Below, one piece after another: positions 8,346-16,924 of a stretch of 64,000 nucleotides of DNA (position 1 is the first letter of the stretch; every line of letters starts with the position of its first letter). The notes under the pieces were generated by a model, which searched no databases, was not told the origin of the DNA, and saw only the letters and a program-made list of their open reading frames with translations. Position numbers and translations under genes: made by a program. The DNA is taken from NCBI GenBank assembly GCA_963836775.1, contig CAWIKR010000003.1, positions 2,852,001 through 2,916,000 of the forward strand. The letters run 5' to 3'. This DNA comes from DASQPR01 sp963836775 (GTDB lineage: Bacteria > Actinomycetota > Actinomycetes > Mycobacteriales > Micromonosporaceae).

Positions 8346-10202
8346 CTAATACGGGGAGAGCCCATATCCCAAGGGGAACAGCGGCGTCTTGCCATCACCG
8401 GTGTTGATCGGCTCCTGCGAGACCGACGTCGGCCAGCTCACCGGCAACTTCCCGGTGAAGCCGCCGCCGAATAGCGCGTCGGTGATTCCGGTGGCCTCGG
8501 TTCCGGGGAGCCACCCTGCGACAAAGGCGTCCGCTTTGGTCAGCTGATCAGTGATGATCACCGGGCGGCCACTGTAAAGAATTGCGATACAGGTGGTGAC
8601 CCGCGAGCACAAATCGGCGAGCTGTGAGGAATTGTCACTGCCGAAAGCGAGCGTCGACGAGTCGCCCTTTCCTTCCGCGTACGGCGTCTCGCCTCCGACC
8701 CAGATTCCCACATCGCCGGAGTATCGGCCCTTGGTCTTGGTACCGACATTCTGCAGCGTGATGTTGGTGCCTGCGGTGGCCTGCTGCAGCGCCTGCCAGA
8801 ACGTGGTGCCGGTCGTGGTCGCGCCACTACCACCCTGCCAGCTGATTGACCAGCCGCCCATCTGGTATCCGAGGTTGTCGACCGACTTACCGCCGACGAC
8901 GATCTTGTAGGTGCCGGTCTTTGCCAGTGGCAACGCGCTGTTGGAGTTCTTGAGCAGCACAAGCGACTCGTGCACTGCTTGGCGGGCGACCGCCCGATGC
9001 GCTGCGGATCCGACCGTGGCGGTGTACGAGCGGTCCGTATAGGGGTGGTTGAACAGATCCAGACCGAACTTGGCGGTGAGGATCCGGGTCACGGCGTCAT
9101 CGATGCGGCTCTGGCTGATCTTGCCGGAGTTCACGTCGGACACGATGGCGTTGATGGTTCCCACATAGTCGTCGGGCACCATGATCATGTCGACACCGGC
9201 GTTCACGGCGTGGGCTACCTGGTCGGCGTAGGTCGCATCGGGAAGCTGCTTGACACCGCCCCAGTCGCTGACAACGAAGCCGGCGAAGCCCAGTTCACCC
9301 TTGAGAACCGACGTCATCAGGTATGCGTTGCCGTGGTCTTTCACTCCGTTCCAGCTGCTGTAGGACGCCATCACCGAGCCAACTCCGGCGCCTATCGCGC
9401 TCTGGTAGCCGGGAAGGTGCACGGTCCGCAACTCGGACTCGCTGATTCGGGCATCGCCCTGGTCGATCAGGTAACCGCTGCTGCCGGTGCCGAATGTGGT
9501 GCCACCGTCTGCCACGAAGTGCTTCGCCGTCGCCAACACTGATGTGCTGGTCAATGACGAACCCTGGAACCCCTGGACCGCGGCCTGCGCCATGGGCGCG
9601 ACGATCGATGGATCCTCGCCGAATCCTTCGTACGTGCGGCCCCAGCGATCGTCTCGCGGCACGCACACGCACGGCGCGAACGCCCATCGAATCCCCGTGC
9701 CCAGGACTTCTTGCCGGGTGACGTCCTCCTCCTGGGTCACCAGCGCGGTATCGCGGCTGGCACCCATGCCGATGTTGTGCGGGAAGACCACCGCGCCCTG
9801 CACGTTGTTGTTGCCATGCACCGCGTCCACGCCGTAGAGCAACGGGATCCCGAGGCGGCTCTTGAGGGCATAGCTCTGGAAGTCGTCAACCATGTCGGCC
9901 CATTGGCTCGCGGTGCCGCCCGCACCACTGGGTCCGCCGCCACCGCCGCTGAGGACCGAGCCGATCCCGTACGTCGCGATGTCGTTTTTGTTCGTGATGT
10001 ACGTGTTCGCGACTTGAGTCATCTGGCCGGCTTTCTCCGCCAGCGTCATTTTGGCCAGGCAATCGCTGGGTGATGAGCAGCCTGCGGCCGCCGCCATGGG
10101 GGTCGCGTGGGGTGCCACCACGACCAGGGTACTGACGACGAAAGCCACTACCGCGGTGCGCAGGATGAATAGCCGAGACATGACGCGCGCGTGAGCCAAC
10201 AT
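8346..10202 (-). CDS. Secreted GH3 beta-glucosidase / glucan exohydrolase
   Basis: 618 residues with a signal peptide (about 1-40) and the two-domain GH3 plan: a TIM barrel with DDRWGRTYEGFGEDP (184-198), ATAKHFVADGG (224-234) and the nucleophile Asp313 (VVSDWGG), then the alpha/beta sandwich starting near residue 400. The sequence resembles plant-type ExoI and ExoP glucan exohydrolases. It lacks the KHFPGHG motif of NagZ, so it is not a hexosaminidase. The expected substrate is beta-glucan or cello-oligosaccharide outside the cell. An ATG seven codons downstream (10181) is an alternative start. An inverted repeat 12 nt upstream of the ATG looks like an operator. Confidence 0.9.
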   Translation of the reverse strand: MLAHARVMSRLFILRTAVVAFVVSTLVVVAPHATPMAAAAGCSSPSDCLAKMTLAEKAGQMTQVANTYITNKNDIATYGIGSVLSGGGGGPSGAGGTASQWADMVDDFQSYALKSRLGIPLLYGVDAVHGNNNVQGAVVFPHNIGMGASRDTALVTQEEDVTRQEVLGTGIRWAFAPCVCVPRDDRWGRTYEGFGEDPSIVAPMAQAAVQGFQGSSLTSTSVLATAKHFVADGGTTFGTGSSGYLIDQGDARISESELRTVHLPGYQSAIGAGVGSVMASYSSWNGVKDHGNAYLMTSVLKGELGFAGFVVSDWGGVKQLPDATYADQVAHAVNAGVDMIMVPDDYVGTINAIVSDVNSGKISQSRIDDAVTRILTAKFGLDLFNHPYTDRSYTATVGSAAHRAVARQAVHESLVLLKNSNSALPLAKTGTYKIVVGGKSVDNLGYQMGGWSISWQGGSGATTTGTTFWQALQQATAGTNITLQNVGTKTKGRYSGDVGIWVGGETPYAEGKGDSSTLAFGSDNSSQLADLCSRVTTCIAILYSGRPVIITDQLTKADAFVAGWLPGTEATGITDALFGGGFTGKLPVSWPTSVSQEPINTGDGKTPLFPLGYGLSPY

Positions 10203-10537
10203 GGGAACCGCCCATAGTCACAAGGGTCAATGTGACTACACGGTAACGCGCAGACATCAAAGTCTTCAATGGGTTAACAGCTTCTTGACTCGGGGCGGTG
10301 ACCGCGATCGTGCGGTGACCGCCGCCAGAAGTCACGCGCGGCCCATCAGTTTCTCCACCTCGGTTCGAACCCGGAGAGACGCCCCGAGAGGCGGCATGAC
10401 GTGAGCTGCTGTAATAGGCGGGGATGGAAGCCAAGCCCCTGGCCGGTCCGGCCGCGGCAAACGTCCGTGCCCATCACCGATGTGCTACGCCTGGTGGCCG
10501 AGATCCGGCGTCTTCGCGGTCTCATCGAGTGGCACGG
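10203..10537. other. Gap upstream of the GH3 gene
   Basis: 335 bp without a convincing gene. It holds the GH3 upstream region with the inverted repeat at 10215-10238. A short stretch at 10467-10546 (+) reads ITDVLRLVAEIRRLRGLIEW with good GC3 but has no clean start and runs into the antisense of the next gene; it may be the remnant of a lost gene. Confidence 0.4.
10215..10238. promoter_or_regulatory. Inverted repeat, probable operator of the GH3 gene
   Basis: Perfect 8-bp arms TAGTCACA (10215-10222) and TGTGACTA (10231-10238) separated by 8 nt, centred about 25 nt before the GH3 start codon. The size and position fit a dimeric repressor site. No regulator gene lies next to it. Confidence 0.45.
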
Positions 10538-11164
10538 CTACTTGACTCCGATCGCCGCCTGCATGGCCTCCGCCGATAGATCGGCCTCGTACACGGCCGA
10601 GCCGGGCTCGAAATTACGGCCGTCGGCGAGTGTGCCCGCATCGATTGCTTCGTAGCCAAGGGTGTCGATCACGTTCATCACAAGGTATTTGGCCTCCGCG
10701 TCGTTGCCCGACACCGGAATGCCGTAGCGCATCTCGGCGCCTCCGCCATGGCCGTACTCGCGCAGATGGTCATAGCGCATGGCGTTGAGCGATTTGACTA
10801 CGCGCGCTCCGGGTAGCGCATCGGCGACCAGTTCGCTTGAGGTCGCGAAGTGATCGTCGAGCGCCACATCGTGGCCGTCGCGGTCCGCGTCGTAGTTCGT
10901 CGCGTCGACGACGACCTTGGTCATCAACGCAGCCGGTGGCAGCCGCCTGACCGCACCGAACGGAATGGCCAGGATGACGAGGTCAGCACCCTCGTACACC
11001 TGGCCGATCGTGCCGGCACCCACCCGGCCGGGCATCGCGTGCACGATGCCGCCCAGCGTCTGCGGATCGTGGGTATTGCACATAGTCACGTGATGACCTG
11101 CGGCGCCCAATCCGTGAGCCAGTGTCTGCCCCATATGTCCAGCGCCGATAATTCCGATATTCAC
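10538..11164 (-). CDS. NADPH-F420 reductase-like dinucleotide-binding protein
   Basis: 208-residue Rossmann-fold protein beginning GIIGAGHMGQTLAHGLGAAG, the dinucleotide-binding loop of the F420-dependent NADP oxidoreductase/ProC-like superfamily (NAD_binding_10/F420_oxidored). It has DLVILAIPFGAV after the second strand, VVVDATNYD, and ARVVKSLNAM, the last a typical family segment (often VKAFNT/VKALN). It is soluble and probably a reductase of an unknown substrate; true F420:NADP activity cannot be told from sequence. The start is GTG without a clear ribosome site. It is divergent from the large secreted protein at 11519. Confidence 0.82.
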   Translation of the reverse strand: MNIGIIGAGHMGQTLAHGLGAAGHHVTMCNTHDPQTLGGIVHAMPGRVGAGTIGQVYEGADLVILAIPFGAVRRLPPAALMTKVVVDATNYDADRDGHDVALDDHFATSSELVADALPGARVVKSLNAMRYDHLREYGHGGGAEMRYGIPVSGNDAEAKYLVMNVIDTLGYEAIDAGTLADGRNFEPGSAVYEADLSAEAMQAAIGVK

Positions 11165-11518
11165 TATTTATTCGTACCCCACGATCAGGGTGTTCAACCG
11201 GCGCACGCTCGGATTCGGCCGCCAGGTTCGGCAGGTACTGACGGGTTCGGCCCGTTCCGGCGCACGGGCTGACCCACAGAGCCGCCGCGAGAGCCAGCCA
11301 GGTGGTACTCGGCCGGCCAGCGACGGAAGCCGACGCTGTAGCGCTCGCGGAGGTGATCAATCGGCTGGACGGCCCTGAGGGTCAAGGGGGTTCTTAGGGT
11401 TCGACCCGTGGCTGTTGGGTGGACATCTCGCGCTCATCGTGACGATGCTTACCGATACGTTCATCGACTTAATGTCGTTCAGCGTAGGACCCAACGAATC
11501 ACTCCGAAGGGAACAGTC
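11165..11518. other. Gap between divergent genes
   Basis: 354 bp between the reductase-like gene and the secreted phosphatase-like gene. Short open frames exist on the minus strand with moderate GC3 but none has a recognisable product or good start. The only clear signal is the ribosome site GAAGGGAAC before 11519. Confidence 0.4.
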
Positions 11519-13864
11519 ATGGCTCTGGGCAGACCCGCCCGCGTGACGCGCCGCGCCGCCGCTGTCGCGATCGCAACCCTGATCGGCGCAGGCATCGTCG
11601 CTGGAGAGCCGGCGCATGCGGCGCCGGACGCAACCCAAAACTCGTCCTCTACCTCGTGCCAGCTGGGCAACCACGTCAAGCACGTCGTCAGCCTGGTGTT
11701 CGACAACGTGCACTTCGCGAGGGACAACCCCAACGTGCCATCGGATCTCGAGCAGATGCCGCACCTGCTCAACTTCCTGGAGCAGAACGGCACCGTGCTG
11801 TCGAACCTGCACACGCCGATGATCGCGCACACCGCCGACGACAGTCTCTCGATCTACACCGGCCTCTACGGTGACCGGCACGGTCAGCCACTGTCCAACA
11901 CGTATAAGACCTACAACCCCACCGGAACCACCGACCCGGCGACGTCGTTCGCGTACTGGACCAGCCCTGTCGTGGACACCGCCGCAAACCCGAGCAGCGG
12001 CCACGACACGCTACCGACGATGGCCTACTCCCCCACCACCCCGGCCACGCCGAACATCGGACAGCAGACTCCGGCACCCTGGGTGCCGTTCACACGCGCC
12101 GGCTGCTCGGTGGGCGACTTCTCCACCGCCAACATGGTCCTGGAGAACACCAACCAGGACATCAACACGGTCTTCGGCCCCAATTCGCCGGAGAGCGCGC
12201 AGTTGGCCGCCGACCCGGATTCATTCAAAGACCCCGAGGTCGCCGACTACATCGGCGTCGCGGTGCACTGCGCGCAGGGCGACGCCACCTGCGCCAACGC
12301 GCAGGCCATCAAGTACGGGCAGACCGCACCGTCACCGAGCGCACAGCCGGACCTGCTTCCCACCGAGCCGGGCGGCTACACCGGGTACCAGGGCTTGTTT
12401 GGAGCCCGATATGTCGCGCCAGTGCTCGGCGCGGGTACGCCGAATCTGACGCAACACGGATACCCGGTCACCGACGCGAACGGTGTGCTCACCGACCTGT
12501 CGGGCACGCCGATCACCAACCAGTTCAGCCACACGCCCGGCTTCCCGGGCTTCAGCCCGACCGCGTCGCAGAGCCTCGCTTACCTGGCTGACATGCAGGA
12601 AAGTGGGATCCCGGTCACTTACGGCTACATCTCCGATATTCACGAACGCAAGGCGGGTACGAGCAACTGCACCACCGCCTCGGCCACCGGATCCGGCAAG
12701 CCGATCGGGCCCGGCGACAGCTGCTACGTGTCCAACGCGCAGTCCTACGACGCGGCCTTCGCGGCCTTCTTCGACCGGCTCCAGAAGGACGGCATCACGC
12801 CGGCGAACACCGAGTTCGTGATCAGCGCCGAAGAGAATGACCAGTTGGCCGGAGCGAACGTGGGCCGGGCCAGCCAGCCGACGCCGGCTGGATGTGACGG
12901 CATCACGGTGGCCTGCCACTACGCCAACGGTCAGATCGGCGAGTTGCAGGCGAACGTAAAGGGGCTGCTCTCGACGACGGCGAGCGCCAACACGGCGTTT
13001 GACATCGAGCCGCAGGGCGCGTCGATCTACGTGCACGGAAACCCCGCGTCCAACGATCCGGCGGTACGCCAGCTCGAGCGGGACACCGCGTCGATGACCG
13101 GTGACAACCCGTACAGCGGCGCGACCGGCGAGAAGATCGTGAAGTACCAAGCCGGACGGGTCGAGCAGCGCATCCTGCACATGCAGACGGGTGATCCGTT
13201 GCGTACGCCGACCTACACCATGTTCCCGGTGCCGGATTATTTCTTCTCGACCACCGGGGCGAACGTGTCGATCAACAGCTCGTTCGCGTGGGACCACGGC
13301 TACTACTCGCCGAATATCGACGTCACCTGGGGCGCCCTCGTCGGCCCGGGCGTCGCACAGCGGGGCGTCGACGGACCGCAGCCGGCTGGCGGCAACGAGG
13401 CGTCGGATCCGAACTCGACGCGTACGGTGCCGCAGGCCAGTGGAACCGGAACGTACGTCGACGAGGTCGACCTCCGACCGACCTTGCTGCATCTGGTCGG
13501 CCTGCAGGACGACTACCCGTCCGACGGCACGATCGTGAACCAGGTGCTCACCGATCCGACGGCGACGCCGGCTGACCTGGCGGCGCTCTACCGTCAGCTC
13601 AACTCCAGCGTCGGCGCGTTCGCAACGGACACTTTGATCGCCGAGTCCGCGGCGCTCGCCGGCGGATCCTCCGGCAACGACGATCACTATGCCGAGGTTG
13701 AGGAGACGTTGCAGCACCTGGCCGACGCACGCGACGGTCTGGTCAACGATATGAAGCCGGTGCTGGCCAGCGGGTCTGAGCCGTCGCACGGCAAGCTCAC
13801 GTCGCTGATGGCGCGGGGCACCGCGCTGCTTCAGCAAGCGGCCAACCTGGCCGCTCAGGCCTGA
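11519..13864 (+). CDS. Secreted alkaline-phosphatase-superfamily protein
   Basis: 781 residues from the ATG at 11519, which has GAAGGGAAC upstream; the open frame reaches 37 codons further but without a signal peptide. Signal peptide about 1-33 (ends AHA-AP). The body resembles the phosphatase/phosphodiesterase superfamily: LVFDNVHFARDNP near the N-terminus, IAHTADDSLSIYTGLYG (likely nucleophile-Thr region), ISDIHERK, FVISAEENDQ, AWDHGYYSPN and WGALVGPGV, with a helical C-terminal segment of about 100 residues after DEVDLRPTLLHLVG. Similar large secreted proteins are widespread in actinomycetes, usually annotated only as alkaline phosphatase family. The substrate is unknown. A strong terminator follows the stop. 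Confidence 0.8.
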   Translation: MALGRPARVTRRAAAVAIATLIGAGIVAGEPAHAAPDATQNSSSTSCQLGNHVKHVVSLVFDNVHFARDNPNVPSDLEQMPHLLNFLEQNGTVLSNLHTPMIAHTADDSLSIYTGLYGDRHGQPLSNTYKTYNPTGTTDPATSFAYWTSPVVDTAANPSSGHDTLPTMAYSPTTPATPNIGQQTPAPWVPFTRAGCSVGDFSTANMVLENTNQDINTVFGPNSPESAQLAADPDSFKDPEVADYIGVAVHCAQGDATCANAQAIKYGQTAPSPSAQPDLLPTEPGGYTGYQGLFGARYVAPVLGAGTPNLTQHGYPVTDANGVLTDLSGTPITNQFSHTPGFPGFSPTASQSLAYLADMQESGIPVTYGYISDIHERKAGTSNCTTASATGSGKPIGPGDSCYVSNAQSYDAAFAAFFDRLQKDGITPANTEFVISAEENDQLAGANVGRASQPTPAGCDGITVACHYANGQIGELQANVKGLLSTTASANTAFDIEPQGASIYVHGNPASNDPAVRQLERDTASMTGDNPYSGATGEKIVKYQAGRVEQRILHMQTGDPLRTPTYTMFPVPDYFFSTTGANVSINSSFAWDHGYYSPNIDVTWGALVGPGVAQRGVDGPQPAGGNEASDPNSTRTVPQASGTGTYVDEVDLRPTLLHLVGLQDDYPSDGTIVNQVLTDPTATPADLAALYRQLNSSVGAFATDTLIAESAALAGGSSGNDDHYAEVEETLQHLADARDGLVNDMKPVLASGSEPSHGKLTSLMARGTALLQQAANLAAQA

Positions 13865-13879
13865 CCGAATAGCGCCAAC

Positions 13880-13914
13880 ATCGGGGCGACCTTCGTCGAA
13901 GGTCGCCCCCGATG
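13880..13914. terminator. Strong hairpin terminator
   Basis: Arms ATCGGGGCGACCTT and AAGGTCGCCCCCGAT (one bulged C) around a CGTCG loop, 16 nt after the phosphatase-like stop. There is no T tract, as is usual in high-GC actinomycetes. The next gene converges on it. Confidence 0.7.
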
Positions 13915-14044
13915 CGCTACTGCTAATCCAGCTGGTTCGGCACCCCACACGATCGCCGGGCCATGATGTTAGTTCTCACGATCAATGCCGCGGAAGTCCT
14001 GCGGTGGCACCTGTATCGGCGCCTTCCAAGAGCTCACGTCCGGG

Positions 14045-15397
14045 TTAGGCGAGGACGCCAGCGCGTCGGCCGTAGATGTAGTCGTAAGCCACCACCGACC
14101 ACAGCACGACGACCGATAGTCCGAGCGTAAGTAGGGGCGAGTTGGTCAGCGACCCGACGACCCCCACGACGACCAGCACGGCCGCGCTGACGATCCGCAC
14201 CGCTACGCCATGGGTCAGCCGCAGCTGAGGTGATCCGGCACCTACGGCTGTGGAGCAGACGACCGCTTCGCAAATGACGTATATGACCTGGCCGCCGATG
14301 TAGATGAGTGCGCCGGATGAGCTGTGGTGTGCGGCGTCCTCGTGGAGCAGCAGGTCGGCTCCCGCGCCGGTGAGCATCAGGCCGAACGCGAGCGGCAGGT
14401 GGGCGAACAGCCACACCAGGAATGGGCGCCGCGATGCGACATCCGGGTTGGTGAGCGCCGTGACAGCTTCGATGTCGATGCGATCGAAGTAGATCCACCA
14501 CATCGCCGCCGTCGCCGCCACCACAAGTGCGACCAGCACGATGGTCGATCCGTTCCCCGGTCGGGTGGCGGAGCCCGCGACGGCCCCGACGAAACTCTCG
14601 CCCAAGACGAGGGTGGTGAATAGCCCGTACCGTTCGGGTAGGTGGCTGACGTGCGGGGGGAATTGGCGCTTGAAGTGCGCTCCGCGCAGGTACGTGGCGA
14701 TCTCCACCACGAAGCCGGCACCCCACAGCCAGGCGCCGGCGGAGACGGGCAGCGCCACACCGATCCACCACAACGCCACACCCAGGCCGTAGCCGCGGAC
14801 GAAGTGACGGGTAAGCGGGCGCGCCTGCGGAATGTAGAGTCCGGCGCGCCAGATCTCGATGATTTGCAACGTGCGAACGAGGGCGTAAGCGCCCGCCATG
14901 GAACGCAGATCGGTCAGTCCACCCCGGGCGATGCTCGCAGCCAGAAGCGTAAGCGCTATGAGCTGCAGGGTGCCGATCAGGCGCTTGGCCCGATCGTTGT
15001 CCGCGTCGAAACGGGTGGTGTAGAAGACCTCGCCGACCCAGGACCACCACGCCGGCACGAAAATCAGCGCCACCTGGCCGACCCGCCGCCAGCCAGGATC
15101 GTCTATGACAAGCTCGCCGATCTGCCCGATGATGACGACGAACGCGAGGTCGTAAAAGAGTTCGAACCACGTCGCAGGGCGATGGCCGCGCTCGCCGGTG
15201 CGGAGTTGCGGACGCCCCGACCAATTTCGATGGGCACCATGGCCAGCAAGCGGCAGCATCGGAAGCCGCATTCGCTGGCGATTGCCGCGCCGCCCCTTTG
15301 CCGTGGTGTCATCCGGAGTCACGTCACTTGTTGCCGCGTTAACGATGGCACGCTCGATGTGACCATCACCGGCTCCCCGTTCCTGGCAGTTGACCAA
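14045..15397 (-). CDS. ltrA: Low temperature requirement protein A (LtrA) family membrane protein
   Basis: About 450 residues with roughly 11-12 membrane helices. The family signature is WFELFYDLAFVVIIGQI near residue 77 and LFTTLVLGESFVGAV in the middle, with WIYFDRI after it. Function is not established; the family is named after a Listeria gene needed for growth in the cold. The start is uncertain: the TTG at 15397 touches a GGAGGAG sequence, while a GTG 25 codons in or the ATG at codon 43 would drop a non-conserved hydrophilic N-terminus. The gene is monocistronic. Confidence 0.85.
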   Translation of the reverse strand: MVNCQERGAGDGHIERAIVNAATSDVTPDDTTAKGRRGNRQRMRLPMLPLAGHGAHRNWSGRPQLRTGERGHRPATWFELFYDLAFVVIIGQIGELVIDDPGWRRVGQVALIFVPAWWSWVGEVFYTTRFDADNDRAKRLIGTLQLIALTLLAASIARGGLTDLRSMAGAYALVRTLQIIEIWRAGLYIPQARPLTRHFVRGYGLGVALWWIGVALPVSAGAWLWGAGFVVEIATYLRGAHFKRQFPPHVSHLPERYGLFTTLVLGESFVGAVAGSATRPGNGSTIVLVALVVAATAAMWWIYFDRIDIEAVTALTNPDVASRRPFLVWLFAHLPLAFGLMLTGAGADLLLHEDAAHHSSSGALIYIGGQVIYVICEAVVCSTAVGAGSPQLRLTHGVAVRIVSAAVLVVVGVVGSLTNSPLLTLGLSVVVLWSVVAYDYIYGRRAGVLA

Positions 15398-15502
15398 CTC
15401 CTCCAGACGCTAGTCGCGACGTCGTGATCAAGAGAGACAACCCTGAATCCGGGCGACTCTACAGAGGCGTCCGATCTGCGCCACGCCTGCGTGATCGGCC
15501 GG

Positions 15503-15535
15503 CCGTGCCACCCGGACCAACGCCGGGTGGCACGG
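15503..15535. terminator. Hairpin terminator with perfect 13-bp stem
   Basis: Arms 15503-15515 and 15523-15535 (CCGTGCCACCCGG and its complement), loop ACCAACG. It lies 24 bp after the stop of the metallophosphoesterase gene (minus strand) and before the LtrA start. Confidence 0.7.
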
Positions 15536-15558
15536 CTGACCACGCCAGCTCGGCGGCT

Positions 15559-16758
15559 TCAGCTGGTCGGCTGCGGCTGGCGCTGCCAGGCGAACGGGCC
15601 GAACGCATCAGACCCGGTGCCGCGCGCGGATGGGTCGATCGTCATCTTGAGCCACTCCAGCGGGAACGTGCTGCCGTGCACCACGATCCGGTGGAAGTTG
15701 GCGACGTCGTAGCCGGGGTGGACGGAGTTCTCCGACGCGCAGGCGACCTCGGTCCCGCCGGCGCCTTCGGTGACACACGGCGCGGCCGACGACAGCGGGT
15801 TGTCCGAGCGGTAGACGTGCGAATCACCGTTGACCAGCAGCACCGGCTTGCCGAACGCCGATGTATGGGTGGCGATGCTGTCCACCAGCGCGTCGTAGCC
15901 GGCGAGGTGGTCCGGGGTCTTGCCGTCCAGGTCCCACATGTCCGCCTGGGCCAGGATCATGACCGACGACTGACGGGTCAGGGCCGCGATCAGAAACGCG
16001 TCGTTGAGCCACCGAAGATCGGCACCGGTGCGCTCGGCGACCTCGTCGGACTGTGACTGCGACATGGTCGGAGCCCCGTACCAGATGTCGCCGTCGTTGT
16101 TTGAACCGCCGGGAGTGTTGAGCGTGACGAACAGCGTGCCGTTCTCCTGCCACATCACGTTCTCGACGAACTTGCGGTCCGACGGGTGCGCCGGGTTGGG
16201 CAGCTCAGCCTGGGACAGCACGGTCGCGGGGTGGCGGCCCAGGGTGCGACCGGGTTGCGTGAAGAAGACGCTGCGGATCAGATCGAGGTTGGCGACGGGG
16301 TTGCCGGACGCGTAATCGATCGGCTTGCCGGTGACCGGATCCATGGCGTACTTGATCTGCCCGGTCGCGGCGTCGTAGCTGCCGCCACCCTCGGCGGCCT
16401 TGTGACAGTCGGTCCATTCGTTGTCGCCCGGCAGGTAGACCAGCGGATCGGTGTAGCTCTGCCAGAGGTTGGCGACCGAACGGTCGTAGGCCTCGGTGCA
16501 GTACTGCTTTCCGGAGTGGATGTCGCCGACGTGTGCCACCAGCCGAACATCCGGATCGGCGTTGACCGCGGCGATGAAGGCGGGGGTGGCGTCGAACTCG
16601 GACGTGTCAGTGGGCGTGGTGCCGTAGGGCGCGTCTCCGTAGAGCGCATAGACGACCCGATGATGCGATGCGGCCTGAGCCGGCGTGGCGATCACGCCGG
16701 CCATCACGCTGGTCACCGCGACCAGCGCCGAACCGGCGAGAATGAGGAGTCTGCGCAT
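15559..16758 (-). CDS. Secreted calcineurin-like metallophosphoesterase
   Basis: 399 residues with signal peptide about 1-30 (ends AQA-AS). Metal-site motifs of the calcineurin-like superfamily appear in order: YGDAPYG (first Asp), HVGDIHSGK (second Asp), LPGDNEW (GDN with Asn ligand) and VNGDSHVY (GDSH with His ligand). Substrate unknown; the secreted location suggests phosphate scavenging or nucleotide/phospholipid hydrolysis. The ATG start follows GGGAGGAACGAC. It is a single gene followed by a strong terminator. Confidence 0.88.
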   Translation of the reverse strand: MRRLLILAGSALVAVTSVMAGVIATPAQAASHHRVVYALYGDAPYGTTPTDTSEFDATPAFIAAVNADPDVRLVAHVGDIHSGKQYCTEAYDRSVANLWQSYTDPLVYLPGDNEWTDCHKAAEGGGSYDAATGQIKYAMDPVTGKPIDYASGNPVANLDLIRSVFFTQPGRTLGRHPATVLSQAELPNPAHPSDRKFVENVMWQENGTLFVTLNTPGGSNNDGDIWYGAPTMSQSQSDEVAERTGADLRWLNDAFLIAALTRQSSVMILAQADMWDLDGKTPDHLAGYDALVDSIATHTSAFGKPVLLVNGDSHVYRSDNPLSSAAPCVTEGAGGTEVACASENSVHPGYDVANFHRIVVHGSTFPLEWLKMTIDPSARGTGSDAFGPFAWQRQPQPTS

Positions 16759-16924
16759 GTCGTTCCTCCCGATTGGACAGATCGAGCGGAACCTACAGCG
16801 CGTAGTAGGACTGCCGGGTTAACTCCGCATGGCCCCGGCGCGACGCGATCGCGAAGAACCGACGCGAGCATCGACCCCGCCGGCCCGAGCACGCGCCACG
16901 GCCGGCATCCCCGCGCGCGCCGCA

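Noticed and set aside
8346..10202. GH3 gene as NagZ partner of the muropeptide locus
   Set aside because: It has KHFVADGG instead of the NagZ KHFPGHG motif and a signal peptide, so it is a secreted glucosidase-type enzyme.
10350..10380. GGTTCGAACCC resembling a tRNA T-arm
   Set aside because: No D-arm, anticodon arm or acceptor stem can be built on either strand around it.
10401..10655. Plus-strand open frame containing ITDVLRLVAEIRRLRGLIEW
   Set aside because: Good codon bias for only about 26 codons, no ribosome site, and the rest is antisense to the reductase-like gene; at most a gene remnant.
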